Shown here one piece after another: positions 33,718-44,559 of a stretch of DNA of 64,000 bases (the first letter of the stretch is position 1; every line of letters starts with the position of its first letter). Under the pieces are notes generated by a model. It was not told the DNA's origin. It searched no databases and saw only the letters and a program-made list of their open reading frames with translations. The translations under genes were made by a program, and so were the position numbers. Location: positions 32,770,601-32,834,600 of the forward strand of contig OX438747.1 of the NCBI GenBank assembly GCA_949316235.1, written 5' to 3'. The stretch comes from Oegoconia quadripuncta. Lineage: Eukaryota > Arthropoda > Insecta > Lepidoptera > Autostichidae.

Positions 33718-34241
33718 TAGGTCCTTACCTATGAAATTGGCGTTTTGTATGAAGATTTTCATTAAGACTGTTTTCTCCATACAAACATTTTTGGTTTTTT
33801 TTTAAATTTTTAACGGCAAATCCAAATTTAGCTAAACTTTGTGTGTATTATCGGATAACATTAAGTTAAGAATAGGCAGCGTTAATTTTTAAAAGTATAC
33901 CGCTTTATAAAAGTTTCAGCGAATGTAAGAAATGATTATGGGAAGCACATGAAAAGAGCTCTGTTCAATTTTTTTTTATTATGTGATTTAGCCCAGAAAT
34001 TAAAAAATATTTAATGTGAAAACCTTGAAATAATATTCCATTTTCCAAATAAAAAACAAATTTGGATATAGCTTCTTATCTTAGACCTTAGACCTTAGAC
34101 CTTATCTCGACATTAGTCCAGATTAAGGTCAAGAGCGATCCCATTCTAATTAAAAAAAAAAAAAAAAAAAAAAAAGGCTTTGAAATTCGCAGGAATTGGT
34201 ACATATGATTAACGAAGACAAAAATCCCCAATTTCAGGTAT
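33718..34241 (-). mobile_element. MITE-E copy 2
   Basis: Left end taggtccttacctatgaaat tggcg; right end ccccaatttcaggtataata. Reversed relative to copy 1. An insert (about 34080-34175) with agaccttagaccttagacct and a long A run interrupts it. Confidence 0.7.
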
Positions 34242-34256
34242 AATAAAAATTTCTTC

Positions 34257-35110
34257 GTCGAATACTCGCGTTTCGTGCGCCCGATAATTTTAATACACTT
34301 TGATGGTCGCGATTCGTGCGTTTAGAAAAATAATTACACGCAGAGCCATAGAGATCTAACTCTATCAGGAGCGACCCCGATTCTCGTGCGTTCGAGATTT
34401 CACTGTCGATAGACATTGGTATAACTATCTCTTTCGTACTAATAAGGGCGCGCAAAAGTGACAAACCTATGGATGTCTATCGACAGTAAATGTCGAACGC
34501 GCGAGAATCGGGGCCCAGGACCCCGATTCTCGTGCGTTCGAGATTTCACTGTCGATAGACATTGGTATATCTATCTCTTTCGTACCAATAAGGGCGTACA
34601 AAAGTGACGAACCTATGGATGTCTATCGACAGTAAATGTCGATCGTGCGAGAATCGGGGTCTTCTCGCGCATTCGACATTTCAATGTCGAACGACATCAA
34701 TAGGTTTGTCACTTTTACACACGTATATAAGTGTGAAAGAGATAGACATGCCAATGTCTATCGATAGACAAATGTCGAGTGTGCGAGAATAGGGGTCCTG
34801 GACCCCGATTCTCGTGCGTTCGAGATTTCACTGTCGATAGACATTGGTATAACTATCTCTTTCGTACTAATAAGGGCGCGCAAAAGTGACAAACCTATGG
34901 ATGTCTATCGACAGTAAATGTCGAACGCGGGAGAATCGGGGTCCTGATTCTCGCACACTCGACATTTGTCTATCGATAGACATTGGCATGTCTATCTCTT
35001 TCACACTTATGTACGTGTGTAAAAGTGACAAACCTATTGATGTCGTTCGACATTGAAATATAGAATGCGCGAGAATCAGGGCCCTGGATGTCGATCGACA
35101 TTGAAATCTC
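34257..35110. repeat. array of five foldback units
   Basis: Each unit of about 135-147 bp starts near cccgattctcgtgcgttcga, runs through gtcgatagacattggtataa and atctctttcgtac, and ends with gatgtctatcgacagtaaat plus gcgagaatcgggg. Its own ends are therefore inverted copies. Units lie at about 34374, 34517, 34664, 34798 and 34945. Units 1, 2 and 4 share one orientation and are nearly identical. Unit 3 is a second type, and unit 5 is its reverse complement. A partial unit lies at 34257-34373. Confidence 0.85.
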
Positions 35111-35481
35111 GAGTATGTGGAACACGGCCACGATGTTTAATATTTTGCAGGTTCGGGTTGAAGGCACTGTTTAATAATTTATTATTTAAATTAAATGTAT
35201 TGTACAGATGAACGACTGATTAAGGTACCTAGGTATTATTATTTTTAATAGGATTTTGTGTTTTTGTTGGTTTAAGTTATCTATATTTAATTAAAAATGA
35301 GACTGATTTCTGTGATTTTTTAGGTTTAATTTAAATATGTAGATTACTTCAATTAGAATTATTGTCGTAAAGAACGAACTGTTAGAATTGAACTGTGAAA
35401 GAAGAAAGGAAATGTTTTTTTAGGTTGAAGTAGTAATTGTAATTGAAAATGAAACTGATTTATCTATCACTAATGCACAAA

Positions 35482-35571
35482 ATAATAAATGTTCGTATTA
35501 ATCACACGAACATTTACTCCACCGGGATTCGAACCCGCAATCGTTGGTTTCACAGACAGGATCACTAGTCA
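35482..35571 (-). mobile_element. SINE-C head fragment
   Basis: aataaatgttcgtattaatc, B box complement ccgggattcgaacccgcaat, then cgttggtttcacagacagg. Confidence 0.65.
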
Positions 35572-35676
35572 AGTATGGTTACGTATCACTAAACTTATGT
35601 TAATTGTTTAACTGCCTATTGCAATTATTGTGTTTCACTGCACTTTGCACTTTTATGGATTTATTTCAGAAAACGA

Positions 35677-35897
35677 ATGGTGGTAGGGCATTTTAAATGT
35701 CCGCCTGGCTAGCTACCACCTGCCGCCAAGCAGCAATGTTAATAGCATTGTTGTGTTCCGGTTGTCAGAGATAAGATAGCCAGTCCTCCAAATATGTTGG
35801 GGTTTCCGGATCAGTAACGCTTCCACCTTCGGCCTCAACTTCACTTAACATCAGGTGTGATTGAGGTCAAGTGCTAACCCGTTGTGCATAAAAAAAC
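35677..35897 (+). mobile_element. SINE-A, 5'-truncated
   Basis: Starts within the body (tggtggtagggcattttaaa) and ends ctaacccgttgtgcataaaa, about 165 bases before the exon 6B acceptor. Confidence 0.75.
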
Positions 35898-36062
35898 CGG
35901 TTATTTATGTATTGGTACCGAGTGATGCAAATGGAAAATCGCTTTGGCATGGTATCGATTTATCATTTTACACAAATATGTGACTTAGTACGAGTGAGAG
36001 TTTCATTTCACCTTTTTGTACTTGGCATTATTAACCAATATACCTTTTCTTTTATCTAACAG

Positions 36063-37259
36063 CCAGATACGTTTGCTGAGGAAGATCCGTGCAACATCGG
36101 AGCCAGCCACCCGCGACTGGTTCTCACCCCCGAAGACATCACCCCAGCAGAGAAATACCACAACGGCTCACCCCCCCTCATGGCAGAGGAGCGGCAATCC
36201 CCAAATAAACACGACCTCTTCGTCAGATCTGCTAGTGCCGCCCAAGTGTCGAGAGAAACCAGGAAGACCACGCCGGTATCATCAAAACACGGCTTGCAAC
36301 ATATTTCAAGCAAAGTTTCCAACCATTTAGCAAGTAACGCGTCGTTTTTGGAGTCGGTACCGGAAGGTAAACCTAGTAGGGTCGGCTCACAGGAGGCGTT
36401 CGCTAAGAAATTGACTGTGCCGAAAACACCTAAACGTAGTCCTTCGACATCCAGTTTTCAGTATATGTCGACGCCTTTTCACGGGTCCACGTTGTCGGCG
36501 TTCGAGAAACCTAGCGAGTTCGCATCGCAATTTAGTTTGAAATCTGTGACAGACAGCTTAGCCCCTATAACTTACTGCTGTGGTTGTAAAAGGAAACCAA
36601 GCGATGACGACTGCAAGAAGGAGCCGAGCAAATACTTTGATGTACAATTACTAAAAGATCCTATATATTTAGTGATTTTGATATCTAATTGTACTTGTGC
36701 TATTTCGTATACGAATTTTATAATTTTAGTACCGCTGTACGCTGTAGAATGCGGTTTCGATAAATCACGAGGTGCGTATCTTTTATCGATTATTTCCGCA
36801 CTCGATTTAGTCGGCAGAATAGGGGGATCAGCTCTATCTGACGTAGTGATGACACCGAAACGGTATTTCTTTATTACAGGTTTGTTAATATCTGGTATCA
36901 GTCTGGCATTGATACCGGTGGCGTCGAGTTACTTGGCTGTTAGTGCTTTTTGTTCAGTATTCGGTATCGCTTCTGGTATCAACGTCGGTGTGACGGCGCT
37001 AGTGATGACAGAAATGTTAGGCACCGAAAGACTAATGTCCTCTTATGGTATCAGTTTATTTATGAATGGGATTTTGCAACTTATAGGGCCACCTTTATGT
37101 GGTTTGTGGTTTCAACACACTAACTCGTATAAAGGTTTGTTCGTTACACTCGGTTTTATTTTGATATTTGGCGCGTCGTTGTGGTGTTTTGTTCCTTTTA
37201 TACACAGAAGAAGAAAACGATTAGAGAATCGTAAGGATAGTTTAGCGTGTAAGGCGTAG
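36063..37259 (+). CDS. MCT alternative terminal exon 6B: loop and TM7-12
   Basis: Acceptor ccttttcttttatctaacag; phase 0 (PDTFAEEDPCNIGASHP) to a stop after RKDSLACKA, 398 residues. It is collinear with 6A: a loop with SRVGSQEAFAKKL, STSSFQYMSTPFHGSTLSAF and EFASQFSLKSVTDS. TM7 follows (YLVILISNCTCAISY), TM8 has the same Asp/Arg pair (SALDLVGRIGG), TM10 is FGIASGINVGVTALVMTEML, TM11 GISLFMNGILQLIGPPLCG, and then TM12. The loop is longer at the start than in 6A and has extra Pro/His. The Met at 36180 is internal: the frame is open back to the acceptor and fits exon 5. There are no N-half exons between 27097 and 36062, so 6B is best read as an alternative end of the same gene. A 6B-only gene with a lost 5' half is the alternative. 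Confidence 0.9.
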   Translation, partial: PDTFAEEDPCNIGASHPRLVLTPEDITPAEKYHNGSPPLMAEERQSPNKHDLFVRSASAAQVSRETRKTTPVSSKHGLQHISSKVSNHLASNASFLESVPEGKPSRVGSQEAFAKKLTVPKTPKRSPSTSSFQYMSTPFHGSTLSAFEKPSEFASQFSLKSVTDSLAPITYCCGCKRKPSDDDCKKEPSKYFDVQLLKDPIYLVILISNCTCAISYTNFIILVPLYAVECGFDKSRGAYLLSIISALDLVGRIGGSALSDVVMTPKRYFFITGLLISGISLALIPVASSYLAVSAFCSVFGIASGINVGVTALVMTEMLGTERLMSSYGISLFMNGILQLIGPPLCGLWFQHTNSYKGLFVTLGFILIFGASLWCFVPFIHRRRKRLENRKDSLACKA

Positions 37260-37931
37260 TCAATTGGTATTTTGTTATATTGTAATGCGGCGAGAAATCT
37301 TGACGCTTCTGGAGCCCGGAAACTGGACTCCTCTCCGCAACGGTTCGATAGCGTCGGTCCGTGACATTCTAATTCTCTGTCCAAATCGAATGTCTAGATT
37401 GTTTATGACAGACAGTGAAATTATTCGATAACGAATTACATTGTCATGGACCGAGTTCTCTAGGAAATTGTCCGATACCGAACCATTGTGTGTGAGGGTC
37501 CGGAAACGTTGAGATATGGATTTATTTTTGGCCAGGCAGTACTATGAGAACGCGGTATGAAATTGAAGCGATGTCGTTATCAGACAACGCACATGACCGC
37601 TACGCTTTATCCTGCGGCCTGCACTTTTTCGTTGAAAGAAGACATTGGGGAGAAACTTTCGCCCTGCTGTACAGTTTCAAACTAAACACTTTTATGGTTC
37701 TAACACGGAGTTATGATGAATTGGTATCAAGGATACCGATTTATATAGATACCCAGTGATATCATGCCAAGCACTACTTGTTGATGCAAGTCACGAACTT
37801 ATAGGTGGAGGCCACATTCTTTTATAGGTGAAGCCGGACAATTTCATCGTACCTATCTCACCCCCCTTTCTTTCCTTGTACATAAATGAGCGAGATAGAA
37901 ATACTCAAGGTCAAATTTTCTATCTTCATTT

Positions 37932-38250
37932 AACCGCCTCCGTGGCTCAATGTAAACAACATTGGGTTTACGTTTCGGAGGTCGCGGGTTTGATCCCCAG
38001 CGGGGTACATATTTAGTACTCGGTTTGGTTGGTAGTATGGCGTTTTAAATGTCCGCCTGGCTAGCTACCACCATCTTATCTAAATCTGCCGCCAAACAGC
38101 AATGTCGTGTTCCGGTTGTCAGAGATAAGATAGCCAGTCCCCCAAATATGTTGGGGTTTCCGGGTCAGTACGCTTCCACCTTCGGCCCCATCTTCACTTA
38201 ACATCAGGTGTGATTGAGATCAAGTGCTAACCCGTTGTGGATAAAAAAAA
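37932..38250 (+). mobile_element. SINE-A copy
   Basis: aaccgcctccgtggctcaatg, B box (gggtttgatccccagc), end ctaacccgttgtggataaaa. Confidence 0.85.
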
Positions 38251-38335
38251 GGTAGGTATTAAAGAGTGTGACTTTAACAGGATGCAATAAAACAAAGAAC
38301 CCGGACAATGTTCGTATCGATGGCTCCCACATATT

Positions 38336-38655
38336 AACCGCCTCCGTGGCTCAATGTAAACAACATTGGGTATACGTTTCGGAGGTCGCGGGTTCGATCC
38401 CCAGTGGGGTACATATTTAGTACTCGGTTTGGTTGGTGGTAGGGCATATTAAATGTCCGCCTGGCTAGCTACCACCATCTTATCTAAGTCTGATGCCAAA
38501 CAGCAACGTTAATAGCATTGTTGTGTTCCGATTGTCGAAGTCAGTCCCCCAAATAAGTTGGGGTTTCCGGTCGGTACGCTTCCACCTTTAGCCTCATCTT
38601 CACTTAACATCAGATGTGTTTGAGGCCAAGAGCTAACCCGTTGTGCATTAAAAGA
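38336..38655 (+). mobile_element. SINE-A copy
   Basis: aaccgcctccgtggctcaatg, B box ggttcgatccccagtgg, end gctaacccgttgtgcattaaa. Second of two same-orientation copies less than 90 bases apart. Confidence 0.85.
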
Positions 38656-40429
38656 AATCATCAGATCTTAACCTTTATATGGGACCTTGGTGATGGAGAA
38701 TATTAAGAATAAACACGGTCGAAGCAGGGGTGATGAGTTGAACGAGTTGATATCTGTCAGTTGGACAACTGCTGTCATTTTTGAGCCATTTTTGCATTAG
38801 GACATTCCGAATTTTGGTATTTACTGTGTGAATGTACATATAACTAATTCCATTAAACGTGTTCTCGGTTAACGGTGAATCGGTTTAATTCTATCAAAAT
38901 GCACGTTAAACTCTTATGTAGGATTTTTAACTTGTTCAGTAGGTCACCCCTTCTAAAACGTATAGTTGTCAAAATGTAATAGGCGCTTTTGACACCTGTC
39001 ATCGTAACATAATGAACGAAATAAGTCTGTAATAATCAGCTTAACAAATTGTCAAGAGAAATCGATTCAACATTTTATGAATTTGTGATCGTTTTGATTA
39101 TTTTTAGGTACATTGGTTTAAAATTCTAGATAGAACATTTAATATTTACTTAAACATTATAAAGTTTAATATAAATAACGAGTATTTAAAATGATCACAA
39201 GAACAACTTATGTCTAAACGTATAGTAGAGTTCCGTTGTTAAAGCATATTAGGTACTTCCTAATTGAAATCTTTATTCATGTCCTATCGTCACCGGCATA
39301 AATTTGATTTTCAATGAAATCATCAGAATTAACGCCCCCTCAAAATTTCCCTTGTTTTGTTTCCTGGAAATGTAAATAAGCCGATTCTGATTCGATAATT
39401 TATTTTATTAGTATTTGATCAATTGGTTACAACCCTATAAAAAAAACTGAGGACGTGTACTGTTCTTGTGAGAGAGGCTCTAATAAAATCAATGTTTTCT
39501 TGAAAACAAACGTTTTGTGTTTGTTAACAAAATTGTTTGTTAACTGTTACGTTGACTTACTGTTTGTCGGTTTTCTTACCTGTCATAACGAGTCGGCTTA
39601 ACACATTGTGACAACTATAATAAGTAATTTTAAAAACGTCTTTATTCGTGCTTGTCTTTAAATCATGATTTATGAATGAATCGAATAATTTTAATAATCT
39701 CCTTTTAGTCGTTCCTTATTTAAATATAACTTTACATTTAATTTGATTTTACACTTTTAAATTATTTATGTGTGATTTTATTATCATTTACCTATTAGAT
39801 TTAAATTAACTAGGTACATATAATGTACTTTTGGTTGTATTAGCGTCCATACGGGAATATGCCAAATATGTCTCATTTTAAATTATTTAATCGTGGCTTT
39901 CAAATTTACAATAAGTAATTTTATTGCTTTTACAAGGTTACTTTTCTTTAGAATATCTTATTCTATACATTACTATTTTGTTAAATTTAGACATTAATCG
40001 AATTTTTATTTTTAGGGGGAGCTAAGGAAATTTAGGGTTAAGAATGTTATTAAAAAATAAAACAATAAATAGATTTTATACGAATTACTTACATTCTTCC
40101 CTATTATCACAGAACAATGATATATTTTATATTGCGATTCCCTATTATTAATGTACCGTTGTACAAATTATTATGCGCTTATGATTGTCAATTGGAACGG
40201 CAGTGCCATATGAAACAATTAAAACAAAGTGTGAGCTGTTATGCCTTACTATTTAAAATATAGTTATTCCATTGAAATAGTATTATTATGTAATTTTTGT
40301 AGATAAGAAATAATAAGTATATAACACTATTACACTGGGCAGTTTGATTTTACCTTATAAACCGTTCCCGAGATCTACGAAGTGGGTAAACATTGACCCC
40401 AGTGGCATTTTGAATGACTTCGAAATCAT
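38656..40429. other. no recognised feature
   Basis: AT-rich spacer downstream of the MCT gene. No SINE, LINE or long frame seen. Confidence 0.5.
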
Positions 40430-40760
40430 GGTGAACAAAGGGCTTGTAACCGGTTTCGAAAATACCGGTTTATACCGGATTATTGAAAAGGTTTCGTTCG
40501 GAGCGCGTCCGAAATGAGAGCGCTTAAAACCTTGATAAACCGGTTTAATCTAGACAGTGCACTTGTCGGCGTTGTTTAAAGTTTGTAGTGTAAGACAGCG
40601 CCGTCGGTAAAAGGGAAATGAAAACCACTAAAAACCGCTGAATTTATTCAAACCCTATTTGGTTTCGCTCCTTAAGAAAACCGGTTTTTTAATGGAGAGC
40701 CAAACCTAAATAAAACACTCCTTTGTACTTGATACCGATGTGGGTTTAAAATTAAACCGG
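40430..40760. repeat. segment related to 29220-29440
   Basis: gtttcgttcggagcgcgtcc, gaaatgagagcgctt, agacagtgcacttgtcggcg and gacagcgccgtcgg match the block downstream of exon 6A. Six CCGGTT-type words fall here (40449, 40464, 40474, 40539, 40680 and 40756). Confidence 0.65.
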
Positions 40761-42479
40761 TAAACCTGGACGGATGTTGTGTATTTAATGCATGTATGAG
40801 TGACTGTACGAATGGAGAGTGTGTACATGTGCAATGCGGTAAAGTATTGCGTATTCGGTTTCGAAGCTAGCTAATTTGCCCTTCGTTCCCACTAGTTCTG
40901 TTGACCGAACTAATGGAATTTTTTCCCATTAGTTCTGTTAACAGAATAAATCGTACTAGGAATTCCCAGTAGTTCTGTTGAGTTTGAATACAAATAGTTT
41001 TCATGGTATTGATAGTGTAGTCAAGTACTGGCGTATTAAATCGTTGGATTAAATCATAATGGTAAGTTACTACTCTTCTTTCCATTTAAAAACCATTCTT
41101 CCGTATTTGTTGTTATATACTTTTGACGTATTTTCTCCACTCTGCGGCGATCAAGATTGAACAAGAAGTGAATCGTTCAATTCTCGTTTGTACACGTTCA
41201 AATCTCATTCAACTGTGTTGAATGATGAACGGATTCTTTCAACGCGGTTGAACACGATTGACATGGAATGATTCACTTTTATGTTTACATGATCCAATTT
41301 AGTTGCTTCATCCAAACTGAAAGACAGAAGTGAAGCGTGTAATATCGCCGGCGTCCATGGGCGGGGTTTTCGAGACATGTAAGACATGGATTTATCACAG
41401 AGTAAAACAAAATATTTTTTTTTCAATAACATTTTATTTCATGAGAACTTAAAATACAATAAAAAATCACAAACGTTTTAAAGATATGTGTACATGGTAT
41501 GTATATGTATAAAATGAGAATTATTATGTATAAGCAAAATCACATACGACAATAATTTTAAAGACTGCCGAGTTTCACCGCGCATGAGCAGTGGCTGTAC
41601 TAGGTTAGGCACGTGACGTTAGAATACACAGAGCGGAATTTAGCTATTTTGGTAATGTCAAAAAATTGTGCCAAGAACACTTTAGAAATTAGCCCCGAAA
41701 AGGATGTATTTTTATTTTAAAAATAAAATAAATAAATAAACCACATCATTCAGAAATGGTTTCTGTAAACATTGCAGTAATAATACGGTTGATATGGGAA
41801 AGTACGAATCCGTCGTGCATAACAAAAAAAGATATGGTAAATTTTTTTGTTCAGTTCTGTAAATTCAAATTAACATTTATTGAAAAATTACATCACTTCT
41901 TATAGCTTGTAGTAAGTAAACGTATTTATTTTACATTTGAAAAATATGCCATAGTAATCATTAAGATTTTTTAAATTGTTTCACTGCTTATTAGTGAATA
42001 CGCGGTGAAAACAGCAAAATTACACTACAAAATAAGATCATTGAGAATATTAAAAATATATAAATTATACAACCAATAAATATATTTTCTTTCATCAATT
42101 CTATTCGATATCTAGAGATCTTCGTTATAAATGTAGAAAAATTTGGAATTTTCATCATGTCCAGGAAAAATTACTCGAGGACAGTGACTTCACTATCCTC
42201 AAGTAAAATTCCCTTAAAAATTTTCATTACACAATTTACACATATTATAAAAAATATATTACAAACACTCGTCTAACCTAAAACGCCAAAAATTGGCACG
42301 AAATAACCCACTCAATTAAGAGTGCATCGACAGATCTTTCCCATTATACGGCAACACCCTGAAGGCGTACAAAGTAGTAGTCTTATTCGTAAAAATTTAC
42401 AGAAGCCTGTTTTAGTAAAAGTATGTTTTATCTCTGTCGTTCATAAGGAAATGTTGCAATGAAAGAAAGTGACAAAACA
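40761..42479. other. no gene recognised; short repeats
   Basis: tagttctgtt with a cccaNtag lead recurs three times at about 38-base spacing (40888, 40926 and 40965). 41155-41275 is dense in gttgaa/ttcaac words. Otherwise featureless. Confidence 0.45.
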
Positions 42480-42538
42480 TACTTGCGATAAACAAATTAT
42501 GTTGTACGCAGGCGAAGTCGCGGGCGGAAAGCTAGTCA
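42480..42538 (-). repeat. RTE-type LINE 3' stub
   Basis: gcaggcgaagtcgcgggcgg, aaagctagtcat: the complement of the tagctttccgcccgcgac type start seen at 43278. Confidence 0.5.
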
Positions 42539-42784
42539 TTTATAATTATTACAGTGGAATTAGTAACATAGTGTAAACAAGAGTCTCGTTTGAGAGTTTT
42601 AACTAAAACAGGCTTGTAAAGCGTTTCTAATTTTTTAGGAATAAGAGGGTAGGTATAAAATCCAGTAAGGATTTTTAACTTTAACGAGTGAATAGGCATT
42701 TACTGGGTGCGCGTGATACATCTTCGGCTACATCGTCTTCCATCAGTTTTTAATAAAAAAAAAATAAAAAAAAATCCTATAATT

Positions 42785-43035
42785 TTGAAGACCGTGATTT
42801 TTTGCACATGGATAGAGTACCTGTCAGTGATGGAATAAAAATGTTGTTTAACAAATCGGTAGCTTGCTTTAAATATTGTAGTAGACCGAAAAGGAGATGG
42901 AGGGATGAGTTGGATAAGTTCCTAACCAACTGGTCGGAGGAGGCCTGCAATAGAGAGCCGTGGAGAGAGAGGAGGGAGGCCTTTGCCCAGCAGTGGGACA
43001 GTATGGGCTCCTAATAATAATAATAATTTAGTAAT
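42785..43035 (+). pseudogene. LINE C-terminal fragment with (taa)n tail
   Basis: The frame ending at 43014 reads RPKRRWRDELDKFLTNWSEE, AFAQQWDSMGS: the usual last residues of an endonuclease-reverse transcriptase LINE protein, followed directly by a taataataataa tail. No catalytic part remains. Confidence 0.6.
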
Positions 43036-43277
43036 AAAACATTAGATCATAGACTATTAGATTAAATTACCAACGTGGGAGAGTGCACTTAGGACTCCTG
43101 TAACTATTTTCAAAAAAATCGATCCGTAACTTTTTATGAAAAATTTCACCGAGAGCAAATAATCACGACACAATAAACTACGTTTAGAAAATATAAAGTT
43201 TGTTAATTCTTAGATCTTAGCATCTTCTATAACGCAATGAAGTTCACAGTGGTAACTGTAATTTAATATTGTAGGTT

Positions 43278-43478
43278 TTATAACTAGCTTTCCACCCGCG
43301 ACTTCGTCCGCGTGGGAAACTTTATCAAAATCGGTTCAGCAAAAAATTTCGCCTGTATGTTAATCCAGGCCCAAATCTGTCTACCCACCAATCATCCAAA
43401 TCCGTCCAGCCGTATAGGCGTTATGAGGTAACAAACATACATAAAGACATACAAACAAAGTTTCACATTTATAATAAA
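43278..43478 (+). repeat. RTE-type LINE 3' fragment
   Basis: actagctttccacccgcgac, ttcgtccgcgtgggaaactt, aatccgtccagccgtatagg, ending cacatttataataa. Directly abuts the tail of the next SINE-B. Confidence 0.7.
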
Positions 43479-43773
43479 TAATAATAAATAAATAATAAAT
43501 AAATAATAAATAAATAAATATCCTTAGACATACACACAGCGCCATCTAGTTCCACAGTAAGCAACTATATGCTTGTGTTGTGGATACCAGATGGTTGATA
43601 TAATACATAAATACATTTTTTGTGTAAATAAATACTTATTATAAATGAAAACATCCATAACTCGGGTACACATGTCCGTATTCATCACACAAACATATGC
43701 CCCTAGCGGGATTCGAACCCGCAACCTTTTGGTATAGTGGTCAGAGTTGCTAACCATTACACCAAACAGGTCG
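43479..43773 (-). mobile_element. SINE-B, full-length copy
   Basis: (aat/aaat)n tail, agcgccatctagttccacag, B box complement gcgggattcgaacccgcaac, end caccaaacaggtcgt. Confidence 0.85.
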
Positions 43774-43824
43774 TAATATAAGTTGGTATACCTATGCTAT
43801 ACCTAAAGCAAGCTACAGAATAAA

Positions 43825-43909
43825 AATAAAATATCCATGGACATATACAGACAGCGCCATCTAGTTCCACACTAAGCAAGTAGGCTTGTGTTGTGGATAC
43901 CTCCGTGCT
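43825..43909 (-). mobile_element. SINE-B 3' fragment
   Basis: agcgccatctagttccacac, aggcttgtgttgtggatacc. Truncated where MITE-G sequence begins. Confidence 0.65.
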
Positions 43910-44131
43910 AATTTATAAACCAATCTGGAGGTCTACTCAGCTGAGATCACTTCTCAAGTATTCGCCTCAGCGGCGAATGAATGATAGTCTTGAGTTTCGT
44001 TTATAAATACGCGCACCTCTCAAGTGAGTACTGCTTGAGTATGCACGTACTTTTCAGGTCTCAAGTTCGGTTTATTAATCCAGACAAGACTGTTCTCAAT
44101 CTTGAGAATGGTTTATTAATACGGGGCTTAG
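43903..44131 (+). mobile_element. MITE-G copy 4, 5'-truncated
   Basis: tccgtgctaatttataaacc, cagctgagatcacttctcaa, acctctcaagtgagtactgc, end gtttattaatacggggctta. Confidence 0.7.
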
Positions 44132-44466
44132 ATATCCAAATTTTTGGAGCCAAAATTTATTAAATTATTTATGTAGGTATTATAATCCATCTTAGTTACA
44201 TTTACTTGAATGTAAGGATATCATATAACATAAAATCACAAAGAGATTCCTGACTATATACAAAGTGACGACTTGATTGATTTTTTTTTCTTTCAAATTC
44301 ATGCTAATAATTAAAATCAGTACCAACTATCTAATTAGTTATGCTTACACACTAATGTCAATTATAACATAGGTTTGGTCGTTTGGACAATATCTCTCCA
44401 AAATCTAAAAGTGTACTCAAAAAAATTTCCTTTAACATAGTGTGACAAGAAAAAAAAATATAAAAT

Positions 44467-44506
44467 ACCTTTTGAATGAATATATAATAAATATATTCAT
44501 TCAAAG
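44467..44506. repeat. near-perfect palindrome
   Basis: ccttttgaatgaatatat against atatattcattcaaagg with a short AT centre. One extra T in the left arm. Confidence 0.75.
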
Positions 44507-44559
44507 GGGTAATGTATACGATTTTTCAATATGGTTCCAGTTGATATACTAAATCTTCG

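Larger units (their letters stand above)
11957..37259 (+). other. gene: SLC16-type monocarboxylate transporter, two alternative terminal exons
   Basis: This span covers seven coding exons of a 12-TM major facilitator protein that would co-transport H+ and a monocarboxylate (or a related small acid or solute) across the plasma membrane. Exons 1-5 (11957, 12829, 14687, 18208 and 19426) are phase-consistent and encode TM1-6. Exon 5 ends in phase 0 and can join either 25942 (616 aa within the window) or 36063 (630 aa). Family marks: the motif-1 equivalent DGKWGW before TM1 (the usual DGGWGW with G to K); a Lys in TIKSFGVLL at the position of the MCT1 TM1 Lys; motif 2, YFVRLRGLANG, at TM5; and an Asp/Arg pair four apart in TM8 (LDLVGR). 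The 5' end with the start codon is outside or unseen. The MCT9/12/14-like subtype is only a guess. Confidence 0.88.

Noticed and set aside
36016..36330. + strand frame overlapping the start of exon 6B
   Set aside because: Runs through the acceptor in another frame and has no family similarity, while the phase-0 frame continues the transporter.
41155..41275. Cluster of gttgaa/ttcaac words as an operator
   Set aside because: Loose, irregular spacing in AT-rich DNA. No gene nearby to regulate.
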